Of a stretch of DNA of 64,000 bases, positions 8,118 through 16,322 are shown piece by piece. This DNA is from Nocardioides albidus (GTDB taxonomy: Bacteria > Actinomycetota > Actinomycetes > Propionibacteriales > Nocardioidaceae): NCBI RefSeq assembly GCF_006335005.1, contig NZ_VDMP01000021.1:67509-131508 (forward strand), written 5' to 3'. The notes below the pieces were generated by a model, which saw only the letters and a program-made list of their open reading frames with translations, searched no databases and had not been told where the DNA came from. Within the stretch, counting starts at the first letter, position 1; every line of letters begins with the position of its first letter. The translations under genes and the position numbers were made by a program.

Positions 8118-9236
8118 TCAACCGTGCTGGGGCACCCGGCTCACGTTCCTCGCAGCGACCTCGATCGCGGCAGCCTGGTGGGGCAGCAGACCGAGCCCCT
8201 CCGTGGTCGCATAGCCGAGGTAGGGGTCGACGACCTCCGTCGCGATGCCGGACAGCTCCTCGAGCACGGCGAGCCCGTAGTAGGGCACAGTCCAGCGGGA
8301 ATAGCCACCCTCATGCAGGAACACCAATCGCCCGTCACACAACTGGTCTGCGGCCAGCAGCAGCTTCTGCGTGAGCTCCCGATACCCGCTCGAATGCATG
8401 AGCATCCTGCCCATGGGGTCCATGTGACCGGCATCGAACCCACAGGGAACGACGATGAGGTCGGGACGGAACCTGTCCAGCGCGGGAAGCACGATCGTGT
8501 CGAAGACCTCGTTGTACGCCGCAGCCGAGCAGCCGGCAGGCAGCGGAATGTTCAGGTTCGTTCCTGCCGCCGCACCCTGACCGACCTGGTCCACGAAGCC
8601 GTCGTCTGGCGGGAAGAGGCGGTCCTGGTGAATCGAGATGGTGAGCGCCCGAGGCTCGTCGTACAGAGCGGCCTGAGTGCCATTGCCGTGATGCACGTCC
8701 CAGTCGACGAGAGCGACCCGGTCCAGCCCACCCTGTTCCAGAACATGCCGAGCAGCGATCGCCGCGTTGGAGAAGATGCAGAAGCCCATCGAACGATCCG
8801 GCTCGGCGTGATGCCCCGCAGGGCGCAGCAGGGCGTAGGCGTTGTCCACCTCGCCCCCGACGACCGCGTCGACCGCAGCGATGGCTCCGCCCGCAGCGAG
8901 AGAGGCGATCTCGTAGGCGCCACGGGGAACGGGGGCGAAGACGCCGGCCTCCCCACCCATGGGCAGGTCGGAGAGGTCCTTGACCGTCTGGATGAACGCC
9001 TCGGGGTGGACGCGACCGAGCTCGGCCTCCGACGCCTTGCGTGCGGCGACCCGGGTCAACTGGTCGAGGAGGCCGCTCACTTCGAGCAGGCTGCGGAACC
9101 GCCGTACGACCTCATGGTCATAGACATGCCGATCGGGTTGGATGCTCAAGCCGTCCGGGTGGACGAGGCCCGCGTCCTGACCCAGGTCGAACCATGCGTA
9201 CTTCTCGTGCCAGACGAATCCGGTGCGTCGTGTCAT
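8118..9236 (-). CDS. Histone-deacetylase-superfamily amidohydrolase (class II-like)
   Basis: A 372-residue zinc hydrolase of the acetylpolyamine/acetoin/HDAC superfamily. Active-site motifs are RPAGHHAEPD (about residue 138), VDWDVHHGNGTQ (about 177), GFDAGHMDPMGRM (about 268) and FLHEGGYS (about 307), supplying the His pair and the Asp/His zinc ligands. Members remove acyl groups from amines, for instance from N-acetylpolyamines. It lies 15 bases after the ABC permease and 37 bases before the urease-like genes. A natural reading is that an imported N-acyl compound is deacylated here and the product passed to the urease-like enzyme; that order is inference. Confidence 0.86.
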   Translation of the reverse strand: MTRRTGFVWHEKYAWFDLGQDAGLVHPDGLSIQPDRHVYDHEVVRRFRSLLEVSGLLDQLTRVAARKASEAELGRVHPEAFIQTVKDLSDLPMGGEAGVFAPVPRGAYEIASLAAGGAIAAVDAVVGGEVDNAYALLRPAGHHAEPDRSMGFCIFSNAAIAARHVLEQGGLDRVALVDWDVHHGNGTQAALYDEPRALTISIHQDRLFPPDDGFVDQVGQGAAAGTNLNIPLPAGCSAAAYNEVFDTIVLPALDRFRPDLIVVPCGFDAGHMDPMGRMLMHSSGYRELTQKLLLAADQLCDGRLVFLHEGGYSRWTVPYYGLAVLEELSGIATEVVDPYLGYATTEGLGLLPHQAAAIEVAARNVSRVPQHG

Positions 9237-9251
9237 CGGTGTTCCTTTCCC

Positions 9252-10277
9252 CTACGCCTTGCCTGCGCGTCGTTGGGAGATTGCGGGGGACACGGCGACG
9301 GCCACGAGGAGTGCGACGCCGTTGAAGGTGGGCTCGACCCAGTCCGCCGCGCCGGCGAGAACCAGGCCGTTGACGCTGAAGGCCACGAAGAGGACTCCGA
9401 GGAGCGTGCCGACGACGTTGAAGGTTCCAGGCTTGATCGCGGTAGCTCCCAGGAACGCAGCGGACAAGGCGGGAAGGGTGAATCCCGGACCGACCAGCGG
9501 ATTGGCCGTTCCGGCACGGGCCAGCAACAACACACCCGCGATGCCGCACAGCGCACCGGAGAGCACGAAGCTGGAGAGGACCATGCGGGATACGTCGAGT
9601 CCCACCAGGCGTGCTGACGTCGGGCTCGAGCCCACGGACGCGAGGTAGCGCCCGTAGGGCGTGTGACGGAGCAGGTAGTAGACCAGCGCCGAGATGAGGA
9701 CAAGCGCCCACAGGGTGCGCGGAACCCCCAGCCACAGCCCCGACCCGACGTCGGTCAGAGCTTCAGGGATCCCCGTCGTCAACACCTGGTTCTCCGTGTA
9801 CAGGCTGATCAGTCCCGCGACGACGGTCGAGGTGCCGAGAGTTGCGATGAGGGCGTTCACGTCGCGATAGGCGACCAGCCAGCCGTTCAGCAGTCCGACG
9901 ACGGCTCCGGAGAGGACTCCCAGGCAGACGGCGGTGACGAGGGGCAGTTGGTGTGTCGCAGCCGCGCTACCAGTGACGATCGACGACAGGCCGATCATGG
10001 CACCCACGGACAGGTCGAACTTGCCGCACGTGAGGGGAAGGATGGAGGCAAGGGCTGCCACGGCGACGACCGATTGGCTGCCGAGCACGTTCCTGATGTT
10101 CGCAAGTGTCGGGAACGTCTCCGCCGTCTGCCCGTAGACCGTGAAGAACAGGCACAGCACCGCGAACAGGACGGCGAGCGCGTATTTCTCGAGCTGGGCG
10201 AGTAGTTCGGGCCCTCTGCGCGATGTAGTCCGGGTCACCGATCCGACAGTCGCTTCACGATTGGTTGTCATGGTCAC
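9252..10277 (-). CDS. ABC importer permease, CUT2/ribose type
   Basis: A 341-residue polytopic membrane protein of the RbsC/XylH family (BPD_transp_2). It has about eight to ten hydrophobic segments and the conserved SVGAMIGLSSI and GRYLASVGSSPTSARLVGLDV regions typical of the family's cytoplasmic loop. I use the GTG at 10277, which overlaps the ATPase stop as GTGA and has GAGGAG 8 bases upstream; an ATG lies two codons later. It works with the ATPase and lipoprotein encoded just upstream. The substrate is probably not a plain sugar, given the amidohydrolases in the operon, but the sequence does not show it. Confidence 0.88.
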   Translation of the reverse strand: MTMTTNREATVGSVTRTTSRRGPELLAQLEKYALAVLFAVLCLFFTVYGQTAETFPTLANIRNVLGSQSVVAVAALASILPLTCGKFDLSVGAMIGLSSIVTGSAAATHQLPLVTAVCLGVLSGAVVGLLNGWLVAYRDVNALIATLGTSTVVAGLISLYTENQVLTTGIPEALTDVGSGLWLGVPRTLWALVLISALVYYLLRHTPYGRYLASVGSSPTSARLVGLDVSRMVLSSFVLSGALCGIAGVLLLARAGTANPLVGPGFTLPALSAAFLGATAIKPGTFNVVGTLLGVLFVAFSVNGLVLAGAADWVEPTFNGVALLVAVAVSPAISQRRAGKA

Positions 10278-11821
10278 GCCACGTTCTCCTCGGACAGGTA
10301 TGAGAGCTCGGTCAGACGATGGGGCTCGATGTCAGCGCCGGTCACCTCTGCGCAGACTCGTCCCTCCCGCAGGACCAGGACCCGGTCGGCTGCGAGGGCG
10401 AGCTCCTCGAAGTCGGAGGTGACGAGCAGGACGGCAGTACCCGCTTCGACGGCGCGTCGGACGTGGGCGTAGATGTCTGCCCGCGCCTGGACATCGACGC
10501 CCTGGGTCGGCTCGTCCAGCATCAGGACGAGCGGATCGCGCCGCAGCCACCTGGCGAGCACGATCTTCTGCTGGTTGCCGCCGGAGAGTGTCCCCGCCAG
10601 AGCGGCGTCGCTGGCGGGCTTCACGCCGAATCCTGCGATCAGACCCCGAGCATCGGCGCGCTCCCTGCGATGCTGCAGTCGACCCGCTGACCAGTAGCGG
10701 GGAACGACGGCAGCCGACAGGTTCTCCCGCACCGACTGGGAGGCGAACAACGCCTCGGCACCGCGGTCCTCCGGCACCAGTCCGAAGCCCGCCCGGATCG
10801 CCGCAGCCGGACTGGAGGGCTCATAAGGAGCCCCGTTCAGGCGAATGTCTCCCTCCGTGGCGGGCAGGTCGCCGAACAGTGCCCTCAACAGTCCACTGCG
10901 GCCCGACCCCAACAGGCCCGCGATGCCGAGGATCTCCCCCCGATGCAGGTCCAGGTCCACTCCCCGGAGCGGGCCGGCGACAAGTCCCCGTACCGACAAG
11001 ACGCGCTCCTTGCCGATATCGCCCACCCGAGCAGGAATCATCCGGTCGAGGCTGCGACCTGCGATGAGCTCGACCAACTGCCCTTCGGTCATGCCGGCCA
11101 CCTCCCGGGTCACCACCTGGGCGCCGTCCCGCAGCACGGTGACCCGGTCGGCGATCTCGAGGATCTCTGAAAGACGATGACTCACGTACACGATCGTCTG
11201 GCCCGCTGCGGCGAACTTGCGCAGAGCGCCCAGGAGAATGTCGACCTCCCAGTCCGGCAGCGAGGCGGTCGGCTCGTCCAGGACCAGCACCCCGTCATGA
11301 GCACCGTCCTGGTCCTGGAGTGCCCGTGCGATCGCCAGCATCGTGCGCTCTGCTGGACGCAGGGTCGAGACCTGCGAGTCGGGTGAGATGTCCAGGGAGA
11401 ACCGCTTCAGCACCTCGGCCGCGTGTCGCCGGGTCCTGCGCCAGTCGATGCGACCTCCTGTCGCTCGGGCGAAGCCGCGACCGATCGCGAGATTCTCGGC
11501 CACGGTCAGCGAACCGAAGACAGCCGGATCCTGGTGCACGAAGTGCAGCCCAGCGGACCGAGCCAGCGTGGGAGACCATTCGCCGGCATCCGCGCGGACG
11601 CCTTGGACCTCGATCGTCCCGCCCGGATCGGCGTCGTAGACCCCGGCCAGCAACTTGATGAGTGTGGACTTGCCCGAGCCGTTGCCGCCCAGCAGTGCGT
11701 GCACCTCCCCTCGCCGCACGTCCAGGCTTGCATCACGAAGGACCGTGGTGCCGGCGAAGGTCTTGCTGAGCCCCCTGGTCAACAGCACGACGTCGTCGAC
11801 GTCAGCGGCAACACCAGTCAC
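10274..11821 (-). CDS. ABC importer ATPase, CUT2/ribose type (two nucleotide-binding domains)
   Basis: A 515-residue double ATPase like RbsA/MglA. The first domain has GGNGSGKSTLIKLLAG near residue 45 and a Walker B VLVLDEPTA. The second domain has the degenerate P-loop GLLGSGRSGLLRALFG (about residue 300), the signature LSGGNQQKIVLARWL and LMLDEPTQGVD. This asymmetry is normal in the family. It energises uptake through the permease at 9252-10277. Its GTG start overlaps the preceding stop (GTGA), so the genes are translationally coupled. Confidence 0.92.
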   Translation of the reverse strand: MTGVAADVDDVVLLTRGLSKTFAGTTVLRDASLDVRRGEVHALLGGNGSGKSTLIKLLAGVYDADPGGTIEVQGVRADAGEWSPTLARSAGLHFVHQDPAVFGSLTVAENLAIGRGFARATGGRIDWRRTRRHAAEVLKRFSLDISPDSQVSTLRPAERTMLAIARALQDQDGAHDGVLVLDEPTASLPDWEVDILLGALRKFAAAGQTIVYVSHRLSEILEIADRVTVLRDGAQVVTREVAGMTEGQLVELIAGRSLDRMIPARVGDIGKERVLSVRGLVAGPLRGVDLDLHRGEILGIAGLLGSGRSGLLRALFGDLPATEGDIRLNGAPYEPSSPAAAIRAGFGLVPEDRGAEALFASQSVRENLSAAVVPRYWSAGRLQHRRERADARGLIAGFGVKPASDAALAGTLSGGNQQKIVLARWLRRDPLVLMLDEPTQGVDVQARADIYAHVRRAVEAGTAVLLVTSDFEELALAADRVLVLREGRVCAEVTGADIEPHRLTELSYLSEENVA

Positions 11822-13041
11822 GAGATGCCCCAGATCTTGCGGTAGTTGGCCTCGTAGTCCTGTTTGGGCTTGCCGTCCGCGTCCACATTCCCGTCGTAGT
11901 ACGTCGTCTCACTCGGGAACGGGCCCTTGCTGTCGATCGTCTGGTAACCGATCCCGGAGTCCACCTGGGGCTCCCCCTGCAAGAGGCGGTTCATGCCGTC
12001 GATAGCGGCCCAACCCACCCAGCGCGCCGGCGTGCCAGCAATGAAGTCCTGGCCCTTGTTGTCCTGCACGAAGCCGACGTTGGGCGTCAAGCCCTCACCC
12101 CCGACGACCAACACATCGTCGTTGCGCCCTGAGGCCACCACGGCCTGTGAGATGCCTGCGGTCAACGCTGCGTCGTAGGGCACGTAGACCACATCGGCCT
12201 GCGGGTTCTGGGTCAGCGCCGCCTCGGTCTTCCCCTGGAGCTTCCCCGTCACGAGGTCGGTCAGGGTGAAGGGCACCTTCTTCACGATCTCGCACCCGCC
12301 ACACTCGGCGACGCGCTTCTCGAAGCCCATGTTCAGGTGCTGCGCGATCAGGATGTCGGTCTCGGTGAACTCGATGATCTTCGCCTCACCGTCCGTACTG
12401 GCGATCGCGTAGTCGGCCTGGCTGCGGGAGTAGTGCTCCTCACTGAACTCCTGGTAGGTGATGCCGCCCGCCAATAGCAGTTGCGCGTCGAACAAGGGGG
12501 CGCCACCCGAGGCGAGCATCGGGTCGTCGCAGTCGAAGGCGTAGAAGGCGAACGTCTTGACCCCCGCCTGCTTGGCATTCGCCAAGGCGCTCTTCGCGTT
12601 GACGCAGTCGATGTTCGCGAGGATGATCCCGTCCGCCTTGGCCGCGATGGCGGAGTTGATCCCGTTCGCATACTCCTCAGGGCTGCCCTTGCCGTCGACG
12701 ATCGTGACGTCCCATCCGATGGCCTCACCAGCCTCCTTGGCTGACTCTGCAGGCACCGAGCAGCCCTCGGCTGCCATGGTCGAGCAGACCACCCAGATGT
12801 TCTGGCCGGCCTGGGGTGCCGGCCCGCTGGCGGGCAGCGGGGCGTCCTGGCCCCCACGGTTCGCCCGCACGGCCGCGGTGGCGTCTGAGAGGACCTCCTC
12901 AGAGGTCTTCCCACCGCCTCCGGATCCGCCGGAGCCTCCGCACGCGGAGAGGAACACCAGACCTGCTGTCAGTGATGCCATCAACAACCGATGCCGAGGC
13001 TTCCGAGGCGCGCATCCACGCGTACCGGTGATGTGTGTCAT
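11818..13041 (-). CDS. ABC importer substrate-binding lipoprotein, ribose/CUT2 type
   Basis: A 407-residue exported lipoprotein. It has a basic N-terminus, a hydrophobic stretch and a lipobox LSAC with Cys34, then a Gly/Ser linker. The periplasmic-binding fold is type I: NSAIAAKADGIILANID, KTFAFYAFDC, VVYVPYDAALTAGISQAVVASG, VLVVGGEGL and a C-terminal ARWVGWAAIDGMNRLLQG. The ATG at 13041 is favoured over a TTG at 13056 because GGAG is 4 bases upstream. It is the first gene of the operon that ends with the urease-like alpha subunit. Acidic and Tyr-rich segments suggest a small polar ligand, but identification is not possible here. Confidence 0.9.
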   Translation of the reverse strand: MTHITGTRGCAPRKPRHRLLMASLTAGLVFLSACGGSGGSGGGGKTSEEVLSDATAAVRANRGGQDAPLPASGPAPQAGQNIWVVCSTMAAEGCSVPAESAKEAGEAIGWDVTIVDGKGSPEEYANGINSAIAAKADGIILANIDCVNAKSALANAKQAGVKTFAFYAFDCDDPMLASGGAPLFDAQLLLAGGITYQEFSEEHYSRSQADYAIASTDGEAKIIEFTETDILIAQHLNMGFEKRVAECGGCEIVKKVPFTLTDLVTGKLQGKTEAALTQNPQADVVYVPYDAALTAGISQAVVASGRNDDVLVVGGEGLTPNVGFVQDNKGQDFIAGTPARWVGWAAIDGMNRLLQGEPQVDSGIGYQTIDSKGPFPSETTYYDGNVDADGKPKQDYEANYRKIWGIS

Positions 13042-13269
13042 GCCACTCCAGTCCAATCGATCGCAGTGCCGCCCGAGCCGTGAGTTAGGTCACGCGGTGG
13101 CGATCAGTGTGGGAGGGCCGCCAGCCGGCCGGGAACAGAGGAAGTCCAGCGTTTGCCGTGTCTGTGTCGCAGAATGCGCAACGCTCGGTGAGCGAAGCCC
13201 GGCTCGATCAGCGGCTGAGCCGGCGTCCGGGCCGGCGACAGCGAAGGACACCCTGCTCTCACGTCGGAT

Positions 13270-14088
13270 TCACGCGGAATGGAAGAGACTCGAGAACTGG
13301 TCTGCCAGCCACGGCCTCGGGCCCGAGGCCGCGACCCCGTCGACGAGGGCAGGCACGTCGGGGCCGAGACGGCCGTAGCTGAGCAGGAGCCAGCTCACGG
13401 GGTCTGCGTCGAACCGGACGTCGACCGGTCCGGGGTCGTCGGGGTCCACCGTCAGGGCTCCGTTGTGGAACCGGTAGGTGTGGCTGACGTCCAGACCGCG
13501 GAGCTCGAGCCGGTAGACAGCACTGTGTCCCGCCGCCGCGACCGGATCGACCCATCCGGGCATGACCTGGTGGGTTCCTTGCAGAATCAGCGGGACGTGC
13601 GCCGGATCGATCGGCCAGTCCTCGCCGACAGTGCCTGCGATGTCGTACCCGTGGACGACGAACTCTCCGAGGAGAGTCCCCAGTGAGCGGTCGGCGCGGA
13701 TGCGCTGGTTCCCATCGAAGTTCATGAGGCGGGGGGCGCCGCGGAACGAATCGACGAGCTCCACGAACCGACGGGTGTCGGTCGTCAGCATCGCCGCCAG
13801 TTGCTGGGCGTCGCGGGTGGGCAGGTTGCGAATCTGCTCGGCGTTGTAGTCAGGCAGCTCCGACGACCGGGCCGGCCATGTCCCGGCGCCCAGGGCAAGT
13901 GCGTGGTAGCGCGACGGCTCCATCGCCACGTGGCCGAGCGTGTCGAGGATCGACCAGCCTGGCGTCGCGGCCACCGGCCGATCCGGATCGGCGGCCTTCG
14001 AGGCGAGCTGCGCGAACCGCTCAGCCATGGTGAGCACTGCTGTCGCGCGCTTGGCCGACATGATCCTGAAGTCGTCGATGTCGCTCAT
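13270..14088 (-). CDS. Mycothiol-dependent maleylpyruvate-isomerase-like (MDMPI_N/DinB-fold) protein
   Basis: A 272-residue protein with an N-terminal DinB-like four-helix domain (MDMPI_N type: AERFAQLASKAADPDRPVAATPGWSILDTLGHVA) and His residues in LGHVAMEPSRYH, LGEFVVHGYD and similar positions that could bind metal. The C-terminal part (from about residue 185) is a small SCP2-like beta sheet domain. Family members bind mycothiol or act as thiol-dependent isomerases or transferases; this is common in actinobacteria. It is the last gene of the thiolase-SDR operon, 43 bases after the SDR stop. Its reaction is not known. Confidence 0.72.
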   Translation of the reverse strand: MSDIDDFRIMSAKRATAVLTMAERFAQLASKAADPDRPVAATPGWSILDTLGHVAMEPSRYHALALGAGTWPARSSELPDYNAEQIRNLPTRDAQQLAAMLTTDTRRFVELVDSFRGAPRLMNFDGNQRIRADRSLGTLLGEFVVHGYDIAGTVGEDWPIDPAHVPLILQGTHQVMPGWVDPVAAAGHSAVYRLELRGLDVSHTYRFHNGALTVDPDDPGPVDVRFDADPVSWLLLSYGRLGPDVPALVDGVAASGPRPWLADQFSSLFHSA

Positions 14089-14131
14089 GCTCGACCTTGC
14101 GTACTGCGGCCGATCCCCCGATCGAACCTCC

Positions 14132-14899
14132 TCATCCTCGAGGTCCTCCGGCCGCGTACAGGACCTGACCGGACACGAATCCGGCCTCCGGACTGACGAA
14201 GAAGGACACGCAGTGCGCGATGTCGTCGGGGTGACCCGTCCGGCCGACGGGGATGTCCTCGGCCGCGCGGGCCGTGAAGTCCTCGAAGGACAGGCCGACC
14301 CTCTCGGCGGTCTCGGCCGTCATCTCCGTCTCGATGAAGCCCGGGGCCACGGCGTTCGCCGTGACACCGAACCTTCCGAGCTCCAGCGCCAGGGTCTTGG
14401 TGAAACCCTGCAGGCCAGCCTTGGCCGCCGAGTAGTTCGCCTGCCCACGGTTGCCGAGCGCCGAACCGCTGGAGAGGTTCACGATCCGGCCGAAGCCGGC
14501 CGTCACCATGTGTCCCTGCACCGCCCTGCTCATCAGGAACGCGCCGCGCAGATGCACCTCCATGACGCTGTCCCAGTCGGCGACGCTCATCCGGAACAGC
14601 AGGTGGTCGCGGATGATCCCCGCGTTGTTGACGAGCACCGTCGGCGCGCCCAGCTCGTCCGTGACCCTGGCGACCGCCGCCTCGACGACGTCCTCGTCGA
14701 CCACGTCCGCACCCACCGCGATGGCTCGCCCGCCTGCAGCCCGGATGTCCTGCACCACGGGCTCACAGGCGGCGCTGTCGAGGTCGAGGAGGCCGATGGC
14801 CAGGCCGTCAGCGGCGAGGCGACGGGCGACGGCTGCGCCGATTCCTCGCGCAGCGCCCGTCACGATCGCGACCCGGGAGCCCGGCACGGATGACGTCAC
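14132..14899 (-). CDS. Short-chain dehydrogenase/reductase, FabG-like
   Basis: A 255-residue classical SDR. It shows the NAD(P) motif TGAARGIGAAVARRLA near residue 12, NNAGIIRDHLLFRM (NNAG motif), the catalytic Ser and YSAAK (NLSSGSALGNRGQANYSAAKAGL), and PGFIETEMT. It interconverts a 3-hydroxyacyl and 3-ketoacyl group. The GTG start at 14899 overlaps the thiolase stop as GTGA, so the two are coupled and probably consecutive in one beta-oxidation-like step series. Cofactor preference is not determined, although the Asp at the end of beta-2 (LLDLDSA) hints at NAD. Confidence 0.88.
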   Translation of the reverse strand: MTSSVPGSRVAIVTGAARGIGAAVARRLAADGLAIGLLDLDSAACEPVVQDIRAAGGRAIAVGADVVDEDVVEAAVARVTDELGAPTVLVNNAGIIRDHLLFRMSVADWDSVMEVHLRGAFLMSRAVQGHMVTAGFGRIVNLSSGSALGNRGQANYSAAKAGLQGFTKTLALELGRFGVTANAVAPGFIETEMTAETAERVGLSFEDFTARAAEDIPVGRTGHPDDIAHCVSFFVSPEAGFVSGQVLYAAGGPRG

Positions 14900-16113
14900 G
14901 AGAGCCGCTCGAGAACCATGGCCATGCCCTGCCCCCCGCCCACGCACATGGTCTCCAGGCCGAACTGCTTGTCGTGCCATTGCAGCGAGTTGATCAGCGT
15001 GCTGGTGATCCGCGCTCCGGTCATGCCGAACGGGTGGCCGACCGCGATCGCGCCTCCATTGACATTGAGACGGTCCTCGTCGATCCCGAGCTCGCGTGCG
15101 GACGCGATGACCTGCGCGGCGAAGGCCTCGTTGATCTCGACCAGGTCGATGTCGCCCATACTCAGGCCCGCGAGGTCCAGAGCGCGCTGCGACGCCTCGA
15201 CAGGACCGAGCCCCATGATCTCGGGTGACAGGCCGCTGACGCCGGTGCTGACGATCCGGGCCAACGGAGTCAGTCCGAGCTCCCGGGCCTTGACGTCCGA
15301 CATGATCACCAGCGCCGCCGCGCCGTCGTTGAGCGGGCAGCAGTTGCCGGCCGTGACCGTTCCGTCGGGCCGGAAGACCGGCTTCAGCCCCGAGACGCTC
15401 TCCAGCGTGACCCCGGCCCGCGGCCCGTCGTCGGCGTTGACGATCGTTCCGTCAGGGAGGGTCACCGGAGTGATCTCACGCGCCCAGAATCCCTTGGCGA
15501 TGGCCTCCTCGGCCCGGTTCTGGCTCCGTACGGCGAAGGCGTCCTGGTCGGCACGGCTGACTCCGGCCACCTGCGCAACGTTCTCCGCGGTCTGCCCCAT
15601 CGCGATGTAGACGTCCGGCAGGTCGTCGCCGATCGTCGGGTCCGACCAGACCTGCCCACCTGCCGCGAACTTCTCGGTCCGCGCCTGGGCCTCGGCGAAC
15701 AGCGGGTTCTCGGTGCCGGGAGGGCCGTCGGCGCCACCGTTGGAGGTACGGCTCACGGTCTCGACGCCGCCGGAGATGAAGACGTGGCCCTCACCCGACC
15801 GGATGGCGTGCAGCGCCATCCGGGTGGTCTGAAGGCTCGCCGAGCAGTACCGGTTCACGGTGACTCCAGGCAGGTGGTCCATACCGGCGAGGACCGCGAC
15901 AGCCCGTCCGATGTTGTAGCCCGCCTCGCCGGCGGGCTGCCCCACGCCGAGCATCAGGTCCTCGACATCGCGCGGGTCCAACTCGGGGACCTTCGCGAGG
16001 GCCGCGTCGATCATCTGCACGGTCAGGTCGTCGGGACGCATCTCCTTCAACGACCCCTTGAAGGCTCGGCCGATCGGCGAGCGGGCGGTGGCGACGATGA
16101 CGGCTTCTGGCAT
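14896..16113 (-). CDS. Acetyl-CoA C-acyltransferase (thiolase)
   Basis: A 405-residue thiolase. The active nucleophile Cys is in TVNRYCSASLQTTRMAL (about residue 87). The C-terminal signatures are INEAFAAQVIASARELGI, NVNGGAIAVGHPFGMTGAR and ETMCVGGGQGMAMV, carrying His and Cys. It cleaves a 3-ketoacyl-CoA with CoA, or condenses acetyl-CoA. The ATG at 16113 gives the canonical start MPEAVIVATARSPIG; earlier in-frame codons are not protein-like. It heads an operon with the SDR and MDMPI_N genes. Together with the acyl-CoA synthetase at 4040 this could complete side-chain oxidation. Confidence 0.93.
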   Translation of the reverse strand: MPEAVIVATARSPIGRAFKGSLKEMRPDDLTVQMIDAALAKVPELDPRDVEDLMLGVGQPAGEAGYNIGRAVAVLAGMDHLPGVTVNRYCSASLQTTRMALHAIRSGEGHVFISGGVETVSRTSNGGADGPPGTENPLFAEAQARTEKFAAGGQVWSDPTIGDDLPDVYIAMGQTAENVAQVAGVSRADQDAFAVRSQNRAEEAIAKGFWAREITPVTLPDGTIVNADDGPRAGVTLESVSGLKPVFRPDGTVTAGNCCPLNDGAAALVIMSDVKARELGLTPLARIVSTGVSGLSPEIMGLGPVEASQRALDLAGLSMGDIDLVEINEAFAAQVIASARELGIDEDRLNVNGGAIAVGHPFGMTGARITSTLINSLQWHDKQFGLETMCVGGGQGMAMVLERLS

Positions 16114-16322
16114 GACATGCTCCTTGGATCGATCGGCCGGGTGAGTACCCGGCTTCTGGAGGCGCTCGGCGCCGCCGGACGGGCGACGCGATGCGGACGG
16201 GACCAAGGGTGGCGCCACCGGCCTCGCCCGCCGTAGGGGAATCGCGAAGAGTTTGGGGGGCGGTCGTGGCGATTACGTCAAACGCCCACGCGCGAGTGTG
16301 ACGCGCACCGCGCCGAGCACCG

